Source: Actinomycetota bacterium
GTDB lineage: Bacteria > Actinomycetota > Acidimicrobiia > Acidimicrobiales > Ilumatobacteraceae
Assembly: GCA_016871295.1 (NCBI GenBank)
Contig: VFZD01000002.1
Location: forward strand, 19,950-83,949
DNA: 64,000 nt
Reading direction: 5' to 3'
Of the stretch, positions 37,847 through 47,907 are shown piece by piece. Made by a program: the position numbers and the translations under genes. Position 1 is the first letter of the stretch. Each line of letters starts with the position of its first letter. The notes beneath the pieces were generated by a model. It worked only from the letters and a program-made list of their open reading frames with translations, was not told the DNA's origin and ran no database searches.

Positions 37847-40800
37847 TGCCCAGGCGCGACGACATCAAATCGATTCTCGTGCTGGGGTCGGGGCCGATCG
37901 TCATCGGACAGGCCTGCGAGTTCGACTATTCGGGCACGCAAGCCTGTCGGGTTTTGCGCGCCGAGGGTTACCGCGTGGTTCTCGCCAACTCAAACCCGGC
38001 GACGATCATGACCGACCCAGATTTCGCCGACCGAACATACATCGAACCGCTGACGGCGGAATTCATCGAAAAAATTCTCGAGCGCGAAAAACCAGATGCC
38101 GTGTTGCCGACACTCGGCGGTCAGACGGCGCTGAACCTGGCGATGGAGTTGTTCGGGCGAGGCAAGGTCGGCGTGCCGGGCACCCCGGAACTAATCGGCG
38201 CCAACGCCGAGGCGATCGCCACGGCCGAAGACCGGGGCAAGTTCAAGGACGCGATGATCGAAATTGGTTTGGGCGTGCCCAAGTCGGGTGTCGCCCACAC
38301 CATGGCCGAGGCGCAGAAAGTACTCAAGGAAATTGGTTTGCCGGTGATAATTCGACCCGCTTACATTTTGGGTGGTCGCGGCACCGGAATCGCGCACACG
38401 CCAGAAGAGTTCGAGGCGGTGGTCAGCAACGGTTTGGCGGCGAGCCCGATTTCGGAGGTCTTGATCGAAACCTCGATCGTCGGCTGGAAAGAATACGAAC
38501 TCGAGGTGATGCGCGATCGCCACGACAACTGCGTGATCATCTGTTCGATCGAAAATGTCGACGCGATGGGCGTGCATACGGGCGACTCGATCACGGTCGC
38601 CCCGGCGATGACGCTGTCAGATTTCGAATATCAAAAAATGCGCGACGCCGCCTTCGCCTGCATTCGACGCGTCGGCGTCGAAACGGGCGGGTCGAACGTG
38701 CAGTTCGCCGTCAACCCGAGCACGGGCGAACAGGTTGTGATCGAGATGAATCCGCGCGTCTCGCGCAGTTCGGCCCTGGCCTCGAAGGCGACGGGTTTCC
38801 CGATCGCAAAGATCGCCGCCAAACTCGCGGTGGGCTACACCCTCGACGAGATCGCCAACGACATCACCAAGAAGACCCCGGCGAGTTTCGAGCCGACGAT
38901 CGACTACGTGGTCGTCAAGGTGCCGCGTTGGGCGTTCGAGAAGTTCCCCGGCACCTCGGGCGTGTTGGGCACCCAAATGCAGAGCGTCGGCGAGGCGATG
39001 GCGATCGGTCGAACCTTCACCGAAAGTTTGCAAAAGGCCCTGCGATCGCTCGAAATCGGTCGTTTCGGTTTGAATTGCGATCCCGCCGAGGCGATGTTCG
39101 AGAATCTCACCGACAGGGAACTGCTCGAAAAGATCGCGATACCGACACCCGATCGGGTTTTTCAGGTGGGCGAGTGTCTGCGACGAAAGGTCCCGATCGA
39201 AGTCGTCGCCCGCGCCTGCAGATACGACCCGTGGTTCCTCGATCAGATGGCGATGATCGTCGAAGAGCGCGAGCACATCAAGGACGCGGCGCTGCCCGAA
39301 CTCACCAAGTCAGATTGGTCGAGGGTCAAGCGCCTCGGGTTCGCCGATGCCCAGTTGGCGTGGTTGTGGGGAAGAAGTGAAGCCGATGTGCGCGAGGCGC
39401 GAATCGGCGCAGGTGTCGTCCCTGCATACAAGACGGTCGATACCTGCAGCGCGGAGTTTTCGGCGGAGACGCCCTATCACTATTCGACCTACGAAGACGA
39501 AAACGAGATTCATGCGACGATCAAAGAGTCAGTTGTGATTTTGGGAAGCGGGCCGAATCGAATCGGTCAGGGCATCGAATTCGACTATTGCTGCGTGCAC
39601 GCGAGTTTCGCCCTGCGCGACGCCGGCTACGAAACGATCATGCTCAACTGCAACCCCGAGACGGTGTCTACCGATTACGACACCTCCGACAAGCTTTACT
39701 TCGAGCCGTTGACCCACGAAGATGTGATGAACGTGATCGATGCCGAGACGGCGTCATCAGGCGTGGCTCCAAAGGTGATCGTCGGGTTGGGCGGCCAGAC
39801 GCCGCTGAAACTTTCTGCCGAACTGCCGCCTCATTTGATCGCCGGCACCAACAGCGAAAGCATCGACATCGCCGAGGATCGAGAAAGATGGAGCGCACTT
39901 TGCGCATCGTTGGGTATCGCCCAACCGCCGGGCGGCACGGCGCGCGATCTGAGGCAAGCCGCGGAAATCGCCGAGCGGATCGGATATCCCGTTTTGGTTC
40001 GACCGAGTTACGTCTTGGGCGGTCGGGCGATGCAGATCGTGCAAGATCATGAGCACCTGCAAAATGCGATGCGCGAACTCGGCCAAACGGGTTCACTCGG
40101 CAAAGAGGGCGGGCTGTCGGCCGAGCGACCGGTCTTGGTCGACCGATTCTTGGAAGACGCGATCGAGGTCGATGTCGATGCGATTCGCGACTCTGCAGAC
40201 GAGGTGCTGATCGGTGGGGTGATGGAGCATGTCGAGCAGGCCGGTGTCCACTCGGGTGACTCGGCATGCGCGATCCCGCCCGCGTCATTGGGCCAAGAGA
40301 TCGTCGACGAAATCGAGGCGACGGTCGTCAAAATCGCCAAGGCGCTGCAGGTCGTCGGTTTGATCAACGTCCAGTTTGCGGTCGCAGGTCCGAAAGTTTT
40401 CGTGATCGAGGCCAACCCTCGGGCGAGTCGCACGGTGCCGTTCGTCGCCAAAGCAACGGGTGTGCCGCTGGTCAAGGTCGCCAGTCGCGTCATGCTCGGG
40501 GCGAGTCTCGCCGAGTTGAGGCGTGAAGGTCTGTTGAATCCGCGGGTCGACGGTTCGCATGTCTCGGTGAAAGAAGCGGTGTTGCCGTTCAACCGCTTCG
40601 TCGAGGTCGACACGGCGCTCGGCCCCGAAATGCGCTCGACGGGAGAAGTAATGGGCATCGACGACTCGTTCGCCCGCGCATTCGCCAAGGCTCAATTCGC
40701 CGCTGGCACCACGCTGCCGCAAAGCGGTCTGGTCTTCGTTTCACTCAACGATCGCGACAAGTCGGGTGGTGTCGAAATCGTCAAGGGCCTGACAAAACTT

Positions 40801-41145
40801 GGTCTGCAGATCGCCGCCACTTCGGGTACGGCAAAATTCTTGACGGACAACGGCTGCGAGGTGGCGCGGGTCGTGCGCAAGTTTTCTGAGCGCGGCATCG
40901 ACCCGGTTCTTGTCGACGACGCGGTAAAACTGATCGAGGCGGGTGAAATCGTTCTGGTCATCAACACGCCGCGCGGTCACGGCACCCGCAGCGACGGCGA
41001 GGCGATTCGCAAAGCAGCCAACAATTGTCGCGTCTCGGTGCTGACCACGCTTAGTGCGGCAACCGCGGCCGTGCAGGGAATGCTCGAACACCGTGATCGA
41101 CCGTTTTCCGTGACGTCGTTGCAAGAATTTCACGGCAGAAAGTGA
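37846..41145 (+). CDS. carB: Carbamoyl-phosphate synthase large subunit
   Basis: The 1099-residue enzyme has two ATP-grasp halves: the first from [18 protein letters not shown], the second from [16 protein letters not shown]. The oligomerisation part lies between them, and a C-terminal MGS-like allosteric domain starts near [13 protein letters not shown]. It makes carbamoyl phosphate for both pyrimidines (this operon) and arginine (argF at 57740). As the only carAB in view it may serve both routes. Confidence 0.97.
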   Translation: MPRRDDIKSILVLGSGPIVIGQACEFDYSGTQACRVLRAEGYRVVLANSNPATIMTDPDFADRTYIEPLTAEFIEKILEREKPDAVLPTLGGQTALNLAMELFGRGKVGVPGTPELIGANAEAIATAEDRGKFKDAMIEIGLGVPKSGVAHTMAEAQKVLKEIGLPVIIRPAYILGGRGTGIAHTPEEFEAVVSNGLAASPISEVLIETSIVGWKEYELEVMRDRHDNCVIICSIENVDAMGVHTGDSITVAPAMTLSDFEYQKMRDAAFACIRRVGVETGGSNVQFAVNPSTGEQVVIEMNPRVSRSSALASKATGFPIAKIAAKLAVGYTLDEIANDITKKTPASFEPTIDYVVVKVPRWAFEKFPGTSGVLGTQMQSVGEAMAIGRTFTESLQKALRSLEIGRFGLNCDPAEAMFENLTDRELLEKIAIPTPDRVFQVGECLRRKVPIEVVARACRYDPWFLDQMAMIVEEREHIKDAALPELTKSDWSRVKRLGFADAQLAWLWGRSEADVREARIGAGVVPAYKTVDTCSAEFSAETPYHYSTYEDENEIHATIKESVVILGSGPNRIGQGIEFDYCCVHASFALRDAGYETIMLNCNPETVSTDYDTSDKLYFEPLTHEDVMNVIDAETASSGVAPKVIVGLGGQTPLKLSAELPPHLIAGTNSESIDIAEDRERWSALCASLGIAQPPGGTARDLRQAAEIAERIGYPVLVRPSYVLGGRAMQIVQDHEHLQNAMRELGQTGSLGKEGGLSAERPVLVDRFLEDAIEVDVDAIRDSADEVLIGGVMEHVEQAGVHSGDSACAIPPASLGQEIVDEIEATVVKIAKALQVVGLINVQFAVAGPKVFVIEANPRASRTVPFVAKATGVPLVKVASRVMLGASLAELRREGLLNPRVDGSHVSVKEAVLPFNRFVEVDTALGPEMRSTGEVMGIDDSFARAFAKAQFAAGTTLPQSGLVFVSLNDRDKSGGVEIVKGLTKLGLQIAATSGTAKFLTDNGCEVARVVRKFSERGIDPVLVDDAVKLIEAGEIVLVINTPRGHGTRSDGEAIRKAANNCRVSVLTTLSAATAAVQGMLEHRDRPFSVTSLQEFHGRK

Positions 41146-41173
41146 GACCGCGAGTGCGTGGCGAAAAATCCGC

Positions 41174-42091
41174 GTGAAGCGCAAACCAGTCAGCCTCGGC
41201 AAGGTCGAACTTGATCAGCCTCTGATGACGGCGTCAGGCACCGCGGGTTACGGCGCCGAGTTCGCCGATTACTTCGGATTGCACGATCTCGGTGCGGTCG
41301 TGACGAAGTCTGTCGCACATTTCGAATGGCCGGGCAACAGAGCACCCCGTCTGCACCCGACCAAATCAGGAATGTTGAATAGCGTCGGGCTGCAGGGGTC
41401 GGGTGTTGATCATTTCATCGAGCACGACCTGCCCGCGCTCGAACGCGCGGGGGCGAAAGTCGTGCCCAGCATTTGGGGGCACAGCGTCGACGATTATCGG
41501 GTCGTCACCGAAAAATTGGCCGAGGTAGCCGATCGAATAGCCGCGATCGAAGTGAACCTCTCCTGTCCGAATTTGGGCGGCGACCACACGATGTTCGCCC
41601 ACGACTCGAGGTTGGCTGGTCAGATAATCGAACAGTGCGAAAGGTTCGGCGTGCCGTTGTGGGCCAAGTTGAGCCCAAATACCGATCTGCTCGTCGATAT
41701 CGCGCGCGCCGTGTTGGCGGCCGGGTCGCAGGCGCTGACCTTGGTCAACACGGTGAGCGGCATGGCCATCGACATAGGGACGGGGCGGCCCACTCTCGGC
41801 ACTGGTCGCGGCGGCCTGTCGGGCCCGGCGATTCGTCCGATCGCCGTCAGGTGCATCTATGACGTGCGCGCGGCGCTACCCAACGCAAAAATCATCGGTG
41901 TCGGGGGCGTGGTCGACGCCGAGTCGGCCGTCGAGTTGATGATGGCGGGCGCCGACGCAGTGCAAGTCGGAACAGCGACATTCGCCGACCCCAAGGCGCC
42001 GGCAAAAATACTCAAAGCACTCAACAAGTGGGCCGACAGGCGCGGGATCACCGACTGGTCGCAGGTAACCTCTGCCGCGCATCGCGCCTGA
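41174..42091 (+). CDS. pyrD: Dihydroorotate dehydrogenase, class 1B-like
   Basis: Oxidises dihydroorotate to orotate with FMN. The catalytic Cys is in VNLSCPNLGG, which marks class 1 rather than the Ser of membrane class 2. LVNTVSGMAIDIGTGRP and GGLSGPAIRPIAVR are typical of class 1B. Class 1B usually works with the iron-sulfur/FAD subunit PyrK, which is not beside it. 305 residues from GTG 41174, 28 bases after carB. Confidence 0.92.
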   Translation: MKRKPVSLGKVELDQPLMTASGTAGYGAEFADYFGLHDLGAVVTKSVAHFEWPGNRAPRLHPTKSGMLNSVGLQGSGVDHFIEHDLPALERAGAKVVPSIWGHSVDDYRVVTEKLAEVADRIAAIEVNLSCPNLGGDHTMFAHDSRLAGQIIEQCERFGVPLWAKLSPNTDLLVDIARAVLAAGSQALTLVNTVSGMAIDIGTGRPTLGTGRGGLSGPAIRPIAVRCIYDVRAALPNAKIIGVGGVVDAESAVELMMAGADAVQVGTATFADPKAPAKILKALNKWADRRGITDWSQVTSAAHRA

Positions 42092-42145
42092 CTCGAATTT
42101 GCACCGCGTCGATCTCGCCGACAATTTCGCGGCGACGAATCAATC

Positions 42146-42151
42146 TAGAAT
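42146..42151 (+). promoter_or_regulatory. -10 element of mihF-gmk (leaderless type)
   Basis: TAGAAT ends 6 nt before the mihF ATG at 42158 with no Shine-Dalgarno. Confidence 0.5.
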
Positions 42152-42157
42152 GATGTC

Positions 42158-42469
42158 ATGGCACCGACGCCAACCACCTCGGAAACACGAGGGCTGTTGC
42201 TCGCCGAAGCGTCGCGCTTGCGTCGAGAGATCAGCGACGTGCTTGCAGAAATCGCCGAGGGAAGGTTCGACCTCCGGGACTTGTTGAATCGCAAAGGTGA
42301 TGCCGTGTTGGCCCAGATCTATGTCGTCAAAGTTCTCGAAAATCTTCGGGAGATCGGCAAGGTGCGGGCTCGTGAAGGCCTCGACGCGTTGAACATCGAA
42401 CACAGGTGTCGGTTCGGCGATCTGACGCCAGAACTTTCGAGGGTCTTGTTGCGGGAGTTCAAAAAGTGA
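42158..42469 (+). CDS. mihF: Actinobacterial integration host factor mIHF
   Basis: This 103-residue protein matches the actinobacterial mIHF/sIHF family, a nucleoid protein with a helix-two-turn-helix DNA-binding fold unrelated to E. coli IHF. The shared core reads RKGDAVLAQIYVVKVLENL then REIGKVRAREGLDALNI and ends ELSRVLLREF. Position just before gmk and rpoZ is the family's hallmark context. The first 12 residues are unconserved. Confidence 0.88.
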   Translation: MAPTPTTSETRGLLLAEASRLRREISDVLAEIAEGRFDLRDLLNRKGDAVLAQIYVVKVLENLREIGKVRAREGLDALNIEHRCRFGDLTPELSRVLLREFKK

Positions 42470-43035
42470 GCATCGACGACGGCACCCTGGTCATCGTCGT
42501 ATCGGGCCCCGGTGGTGTCGGCAAGAGCACGATCGTCGAAAAACTTGTTGCGCACGACCCGCAACTCTGGTTGAGTCGATCATGGACAACTCGCGAGAGG
42601 CGGCAGGGCGAGTCGGCCGAAGCCTACGAATTCGTCTCGCGTCAAGAGTTCGAAGACAACATCGCCGCCGGCGGATTTCTCGAATGGACGGACTTCCTCG
42701 GCAACTATTACGGCACACCGACACCCAATCCGCCGTCGGGTCGAGACACCGTGCTCGAAATCGAAGTAGACGGCGCCCAGCAGGTGAAGCGAATCAACGC
42801 GAGTGCGCTGCTGTTGTTCATTCTGCCGCCATCAAGGCAAGAGCAGAAGACCAGACTGCGGGGCAGGGGTGACGCCGCTCAGAAAGTCGAGAAGCGTCTA
42901 CGCAAGGCCGAAGAAGAAGAGCCGGTGGGCAAAGCAATCGCCGACTATGTGATCATCAACGATGATCTCGAATCCACCGTAGAAGAAATGAGTCGAATCA
43001 TCGCCTACGAGAGAAAACAGCGTATTGCCGGGTGA
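42466..43035 (+). CDS. gmk: Guanylate kinase
   Basis: Phosphorylates GMP to GDP. The P-loop is SGPGGVGKST. GMP-binding residues lie in SRSWTTRERRQGE and in the region of AYEFVSRQEFE, and the lid follows near TRLRGRGD. GTG 42466 overlaps the mihF stop and leaves a normal 189-residue enzyme. Glycine in place of the usual serine after GP in the P-loop is a mild variation. Confidence 0.94.
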   Translation: MSIDDGTLVIVVSGPGGVGKSTIVEKLVAHDPQLWLSRSWTTRERRQGESAEAYEFVSRQEFEDNIAAGGFLEWTDFLGNYYGTPTPNPPSGRDTVLEIEVDGAQQVKRINASALLLFILPPSRQEQKTRLRGRGDAAQKVEKRLRKAEEEEPVGKAIADYVIINDDLESTVEEMSRIIAYERKQRIAG

Positions 43036-43043
43036 TCCACGGC

Positions 43044-43049
43044 TATACT
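43044..43049 (+). promoter_or_regulatory. Probable -10 element of rpoZ
   Basis: TATACT is 45 nt before the rpoZ start, leaving a leader of nearly 40 nt that contains a consensus Shine-Dalgarno. No good -35 was seen. Confidence 0.4.
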
Positions 43050-43082
43050 TGAAGACCGCAATTTAGCCGCGCAAACCACGCC

Positions 43083-43088
43083 AGGAGG
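43083..43088 (+). promoter_or_regulatory. Consensus Shine-Dalgarno of rpoZ
   Basis: AGGAGG with 5 nt to the GTG at 43094. One of the few perfect ribosome binding sites in the window; it fixes the start. Confidence 0.8.
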
Positions 43089-43093
43089 CGAAT

Positions 43094-43450
43094 GTGACAG
43101 CCGAAGACACGATGATGAGCCCCGCTATCGAGTCGCTGATGGAAAAAACAGGATCGAAGTTTTCGCTCATCACGCTCTCGGCGCGTCGCGCCCGCGAGAT
43201 CAACTCGTATTTCAACCAACTTGGTGACGGTTTGGGCAATATGGTGCCGCCGCAGGTCAGTTCGACGGCGCGCAAACCGCTCTCGATCAGCTTCGAAGAG
43301 ATCGCCTCGGGCAAGATTCAACTCGTAGCCAAAACCATCGAACAAGTCATAGCCGAAAACGAGGCCGCATTGGCCGCCGAGAAGCAGGCGGAGCTTGACG
43401 CGATGCAAGACGCCGAGCAGGCCGCAAACTCAGATTCGCCCGATGCCTAA
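43094..43450 (+). CDS. rpoZ: RNA polymerase omega subunit
   Basis: Omega helps fold and hold the beta' subunit. The 118-residue protein has IESLMEKTGSKFSLITLSARRAREI and a conserved middle KPLSISFEEIASGKI, both standard for actinobacterial omega. The acidic, Ala/Glu-rich end is variable. Position after gmk is normal; coaBC, which usually comes next, is missing. Confidence 0.92.
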   Translation: MTAEDTMMSPAIESLMEKTGSKFSLITLSARRAREINSYFNQLGDGLGNMVPPQVSSTARKPLSISFEEIASGKIQLVAKTIEQVIAENEAALAAEKQAELDAMQDAEQAANSDSPDA

Positions 43451-43462
43451 ATCTGCTTTGTA

Positions 43463-44656
43463 ATGGGCAAGTATTCATTCACATCGGAGAGCGTGACCGA
43501 GGGTCACCCCGACAAGATGGCAGACCAAATTTCAGACGCGGTTCTAGACGCAATCCTGGCGGAAGACCCGCAATGTCGGGTCGCCTGTGAAACTTTGTTG
43601 ACCACGGGTTTGTGCGTCGTCGCCGGCGAAATCACGACGAAGGCCTACGTCGATATCCCGAAGATCGCCCGTGAAGTCATCAAGGGCATCGGCTACGACA
43701 ACGCCCTCTACGGTTTCGACGGCAATACATGTGGCGTCATCGTCAGTATCGACGAGCAGAGCCCGAACATCGCCCAAGGCGTCGATGTCAGCGAAGAAAT
43801 TCGCACCGGCAAGAGCGGCGAAGACAAACTGAACAGCCAGGGGGCCGGCGACCAAGGAATGATGTTCGGCTACGCCTGCACGGAAACCGAAGAGTTGATG
43901 CCCCTGCCGATTTGGTTGGCACACCGCATCGCCGAAAAGTTGGCCGAGGTTCGCAAGTCGGGTGCAATCCCATATCTGCGACCAGACGGCAAGACTCAAG
44001 TCACCTTCGACTATGAAAATGGCGAGCCGATAAGGCTCAGAACCGTCTTGATTTCAACCCAGCATGCCGACGGCATCAATCGTGACACGGTCATTCGACC
44101 GGACCTGATCGAGCAGGTGATTCGCCCGGTGGTCCCGGCGCGGTTCGCCAAGGACGAATACTCCGTTTATGTCAACCCGACCGGGGAATTCGTCAAGGGC
44201 GGTCCCCATGCCGACACGGGTTTGACCGGCAGAAAAGTTATCGTCGACACCTACGGCGGCATGGGGCGTCACGGTGGTGGCGCGTTCAGCGGAAAAGACC
44301 CCTCAAAAGTCGATCGATCCGCGGCCTACGCCGCGCGCTGGGTTGCCAAGCACGTCGTCGCGTCGGGAGCGGCGAAGCGCTGCGAGTTGCAGGTGGCCTA
44401 TGCGATCGGCATGGCTCACCCGGTCAGCATTTTTGTCGAAACTTTCGGCACCAACACCGTCGACGAATCATTGATCGCGTCGGCCGTGCGCGAGACGTTC
44501 GACCTGCGCCCGGCGGCGATATTGCGCGACCTCGATCTGAAGCGTCCGATTTATCAGAACACCGCCGCCTACGGTCATTTCGGTCGCAACGAACCGAATT
44601 TCACCTGGGAAAAACTCTCGCGTCTCAACGAGTTCAAGGCAGCCGTCAGGCTCTGA
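43463..44656 (+). CDS. metK: S-adenosylmethionine synthetase
   Basis: Makes SAM from methionine and ATP; SAM is also the substrate of QueA and the methyltransferases here. The 397-residue enzyme starts [21 protein letters not shown] and has [12 protein letters not shown] and [19 protein letters not shown]. Only 12 bases separate it from rpoZ, too few for a SAM riboswitch. Confidence 0.97.
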   Translation: MGKYSFTSESVTEGHPDKMADQISDAVLDAILAEDPQCRVACETLLTTGLCVVAGEITTKAYVDIPKIAREVIKGIGYDNALYGFDGNTCGVIVSIDEQSPNIAQGVDVSEEIRTGKSGEDKLNSQGAGDQGMMFGYACTETEELMPLPIWLAHRIAEKLAEVRKSGAIPYLRPDGKTQVTFDYENGEPIRLRTVLISTQHADGINRDTVIRPDLIEQVIRPVVPARFAKDEYSVYVNPTGEFVKGGPHADTGLTGRKVIVDTYGGMGRHGGGAFSGKDPSKVDRSAAYAARWVAKHVVASGAAKRCELQVAYAIGMAHPVSIFVETFGTNTVDESLIASAVRETFDLRPAAILRDLDLKRPIYQNTAAYGHFGRNEPNFTWEKLSRLNEFKAAVRL

Positions 44657-44673
44657 TCCAACCCGCGCCGCCC

Positions 44674-46413
44674 ATGCTTCGGGTCGCCAAGGTCGTGCCC
44701 GATGTAACTGGCGTCGACAAATCGTTCGACTATTTGGTGCCGTCGTCGCTGGCCAACCGGGTTGAAATTGGCGTGCGAGTAAGGGTGCCTCTACACGGAC
44801 GCAATGTCGCGGGGTGGGTGGTCGCAATCGGTCGCCCGAGTGCTGGTCTAGAGCCCAAAAAGATCCGCGAGATAACCAGAGTGCTGGGTCTAGGTGCGAC
44901 CCAAGAAATCGTCGATCTGGCGGATTGGGCGTCGACTCGCTGGTCTGGTCGAATGCGGTCGCTGATCGCCACGGCATCGCCCAAGACGCTGATCACGAAT
45001 ATTCCGCCGACTCGATATACGACCCGCGAAGTTCGGTTTGCGTCGATCGCAGTCGATGAAATCAATCGACACGGTGGGGGACTGATTCAAGTCGCTCCGC
45101 TGACGAATCTCGCAACGATGGTTTGCGCCATCGCATCCGATGGGCCGACGCTCGTCGTGTTGCCGACGCAAAGTCGGGTCAAGCTTCTTGTCCCGGCGTT
45201 GAAGGCGAACAAGTTCTCGGTGGCGCAGTGGCCACAAGATTGGGCGGCGGCCCGCGCCGGCGTCGACATCGTCGTCGGCACGCGAAGCGCAGTCTGGGCG
45301 CCAATGGCCCGCGTTTCGAGTGTGGTCGTGGTCGACGAACACGACGACTTGTTGCAAGAAGAGCGAAGCCCGACCTGGCACGCGCGCGATGTGGCGATCG
45401 AGCGGGCACGGCGATCAGATTCGAAATGTATTTTGATGTCGCCGATGCCGTCATTGACGGCCCGAGAATGGGCGGGTGAGCGCGTCGTCGTCGACGCACA
45501 AAACCCTTGGCCCAGATTCACTCTCATCGATCGAAACCTGGATGAAAAGTGGGGCAGATCGTTGCTCACATCAGAATTGATCGAAGAATTGCGCGACAAT
45601 TCGAGGCGCGTCGTGTGCGTCCACAACGCAAAGGGTCGAGCGAAATTGATCGCCTGCGGGTCGTGTCGCACTATCCTGCGCTGCGAAACCTGTGAGGCTG
45701 CGCTTGGTCAACTCGATGAGGCGACACTTGACTGCCCGCGTTGCGGGGCGAAGCGACCGATCATCTGTCAACGGTGCGGCTCCAGCAAGCCGGCGTTGAT
45801 AAAACCGGGTGTGAGTCGACTGCGCGAAGAACTTGAAGCATCAGCCGGGCGATCGGTCGTCGAGGTGACCGCCGGCTCCGAGAGCTTCAATCATCGGGCG
45901 AATGTGTTCGTCGGCACCGAGGCGGTGCTGCATCGACTGCATTCGGCCGACACCGTCGTCTTTCTCGACATCGACACCGAACTGCTCGCGCCCCGTTATC
46001 GGGCCAACGAGATTGTCGCCACTTTGATCGTGCACGCGGCGCGATTGGTGGGACGATCAGAGAACCAACCGCGAATCATGATCCAGACCCATTCGCCCGA
46101 CAACGAGCTGCTGGCCGGTTTCAGCACCGGCGATTTTTCGCATTACCGGGCGAAGGACAGATCGCGTCGCGAGATGCTCGGTTTTCCGCCGTTCGGGTCG
46201 ATCGTTCGGGTCTCGGGTGCGGGAAGTAGAACCTTCATCGAGTCGCTCAGCGGGGGTCTTCAACTTGGTAGCACCCTGCAAACCTTCGTCCATGAGAACG
46301 ACTCTGGTCTGATTCGAGCGCGAAGCTGGCAGGAAATTTCTCGCACGATCGCTCAGGCTCCGCGTCCGCCCAGGTCGCGTTTGGTTTTCCATGTCGACCC
46401 GCCCCGAGTTTGA
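44674..46413 (+). CDS. priA: PriA-like primosomal protein, helicase motifs degenerate
   Basis: The 579-residue protein matches PriA: N-terminal 3'BD domain (FDYLVPSSLANRVEIGVRV), GTRSAVWAP, and a zinc region with CGSC, CETC, CPRCG and CQRCG. The Walker A position (about 137-149) lacks any GxxxxGKT, and the DEEH box is DEHD at 221-224. The same loss is known in mycobacterial and other actinobacterial PriA, which are thought to lack helicase activity but still load the replisome at forks. It starts 17 bases after metK and precedes def-fmt as usual. Confidence 0.9.
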   Translation: MLRVAKVVPDVTGVDKSFDYLVPSSLANRVEIGVRVRVPLHGRNVAGWVVAIGRPSAGLEPKKIREITRVLGLGATQEIVDLADWASTRWSGRMRSLIATASPKTLITNIPPTRYTTREVRFASIAVDEINRHGGGLIQVAPLTNLATMVCAIASDGPTLVVLPTQSRVKLLVPALKANKFSVAQWPQDWAAARAGVDIVVGTRSAVWAPMARVSSVVVVDEHDDLLQEERSPTWHARDVAIERARRSDSKCILMSPMPSLTAREWAGERVVVDAQNPWPRFTLIDRNLDEKWGRSLLTSELIEELRDNSRRVVCVHNAKGRAKLIACGSCRTILRCETCEAALGQLDEATLDCPRCGAKRPIICQRCGSSKPALIKPGVSRLREELEASAGRSVVEVTAGSESFNHRANVFVGTEAVLHRLHSADTVVFLDIDTELLAPRYRANEIVATLIVHAARLVGRSENQPRIMIQTHSPDNELLAGFSTGDFSHYRAKDRSRREMLGFPPFGSIVRVSGAGSRTFIESLSGGLQLGSTLQTFVHENDSGLIRARSWQEISRTIAQAPRPPRSRLVFHVDPPRV

Positions 46414-46440
46414 CGAACCTCCCGGTTAGTTCGTCATCGG

Positions 46441-46446
46441 TAGAAT
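46441..46446 (+). promoter_or_regulatory. -10 element of def-fmt (leaderless type)
   Basis: TAGAAT lies 7 nt before the def ATG at 46454, with no Shine-Dalgarno. Confidence 0.5.
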
Positions 46447-46453
46447 TGCCGCG

Positions 46454-46975
46454 ATGAGTTACGACATTCGAACATATGGCGATCCGGTCTTGAAGACGTG
46501 CGCCGCCCAAATCACGAACATCGACGCCAAGTTGGTCAAGCTGGCCGACGAAATGTTCACGGTGATGTACGAAGCACCGGGTTTGGGTTTGGCCGCGCCA
46601 CAAATCGGCGTGCAAAAGCAGCTGTTCGTCTACGACGTCGACGATTCGCCGCAGGTCTTGATCAACCCGAAGATCGTCGAGTCGAGCGGAGAGTGGGTTC
46701 ACGACGAGGGATGTTTGTCGATTCCGGGCCTTTACGTCGAGATCGTCAGACCGAAACTGGTCCTGGTCGAGGCCACGAATCTCGACGGCAACACCGTTCA
46801 AATCGAGGCCGATGAAGTATTGGCGAGATTGTTCCAACACGAAATCGACCACTTGAACGGAGTGTTGATGTTCGAACGGATGACCCCAGATCAAAGAAAG
46901 CAGGCGCTTCTCGAATATCGAAAACGCGAGCAGAACCCGGGCGAAAGTGAAGCAACGCACTTAAAACTGTCGTGA
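46454..46975 (+). CDS. def: Peptide deformylase
   Basis: Removes the formyl group from nascent proteins. All three motifs are intact in the 173-residue enzyme: GLGLAAPQIG, EGCLSIPG (metal Cys) and HEIDHLNG (metal His residues and Glu). It overlaps fmt, which adds the formyl group, by 4 bases. Confidence 0.96.
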   Translation: MSYDIRTYGDPVLKTCAAQITNIDAKLVKLADEMFTVMYEAPGLGLAAPQIGVQKQLFVYDVDDSPQVLINPKIVESSGEWVHDEGCLSIPGLYVEIVRPKLVLVEATNLDGNTVQIEADEVLARLFQHEIDHLNGVLMFERMTPDQRKQALLEYRKREQNPGESEATHLKLS

Positions 46976-47901
46976 CTTCGTTAGCCGTCATGCCCTCGAC
47001 CAAGGTCAGGCGCATCGTCTATTTCGGCACCCCCGAAGTCGCGGTGGCACCGCTTCGTGCCCTCGTCGGCGCGGGCTTCGAAATCGAACTCGTGGTTACG
47101 CGTCCAGATGTGCGTCGCGGACGAGGTGGCGAGCCGAGCCCAAGTCCCGTCAAGAAAGCGGCCCTGAGTTTGGGTCTGAAGGTTTCGCATTCGACGGGCG
47201 AGGCGCTTCGGTTGGCCGAAAATCGAAACGACATCCTCGGTGTGGTCGTCGCCTTTGGCGAGATTTTTGGAACTCCGGCGTTGCAATCTCTGCCGATGAT
47301 CAATGTTCACTTTTCGATGTTGCCCCGCTGGCGTGGCGCCGCGCCGGTTGAACGGGCGATTCTTTCCGGTGACAACAGAACCGGGGTATGCATTATTCGA
47401 GTCGTCGAGGCTCTTGACGAGGGCGAGATCTACGCCAGCGAAGAGATCGAAATTGCCGATCAGGACGATCTGTCGGGGCTGCGCGAAAAACTCAACGATC
47501 TCGGGATCAAACTTCTGCTTCGAACCCTCGAGCGGGGTTTCGACTCGGCGACCAATCAAACTGGCGCGGCGACATACGCAGAGAAGATTTCATCGGCCGA
47601 GATGAGGGTTGATTGGCGCGAATCGGCGAGCAAGATACTCCGTCAAATTCGGGTCGGCGGAGCGTTCACTTTTCTGGAAAAGAGGAGGTTCAAGATCATG
47701 CGGGCGATTCAGCTGGTCGACGCCCAAGTCGTTGGATCACCCGGGGAAATAGTCAACACCACCAAGACGAGTTGCAGTGTTGTCTGCGGCGACGGTGCAA
47801 TCTCAATCTTGCGGGTTCAGCCCGAGGGCAAAGACCAGATGAGCGTCGAACAATGGCTCAACGGGGCGCGACTCAAGCCCGGTGCCTGCTTCGACAAATA
47901 A
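46972..47901 (+). CDS. fmt: Methionyl-tRNA formyltransferase
   Basis: Formylates initiator Met-tRNA. The N-terminal formyltransferase fold has IVYFGTPEVAV, the catalytic Asn-His pair in MINVHFSMLPRWRGAAPVERAI, and the Asp in LDEGEIY. A C-terminal OB-like domain follows. GTG 46972 overlaps the def stop and is the coupled start; ATG 46990 is six residues later and also possible. It is 309 residues and ends 6 bases from a convergent gene. Confidence 0.95.
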   Translation: MTSLAVMPSTKVRRIVYFGTPEVAVAPLRALVGAGFEIELVVTRPDVRRGRGGEPSPSPVKKAALSLGLKVSHSTGEALRLAENRNDILGVVVAFGEIFGTPALQSLPMINVHFSMLPRWRGAAPVERAILSGDNRTGVCIIRVVEALDEGEIYASEEIEIADQDDLSGLREKLNDLGIKLLLRTLERGFDSATNQTGAATYAEKISSAEMRVDWRESASKILRQIRVGGAFTFLEKRRFKIMRAIQLVDAQVVGSPGEIVNTTKTSCSVVCGDGAISILRVQPEGKDQMSVEQWLNGARLKPGACFDK

Positions 47902-47907
47902 GACTGG

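Noticed and set aside
43451..43462. SAM riboswitch before metK
   Set aside because: Only 12 bases lie between rpoZ and metK, far too few for any riboswitch.
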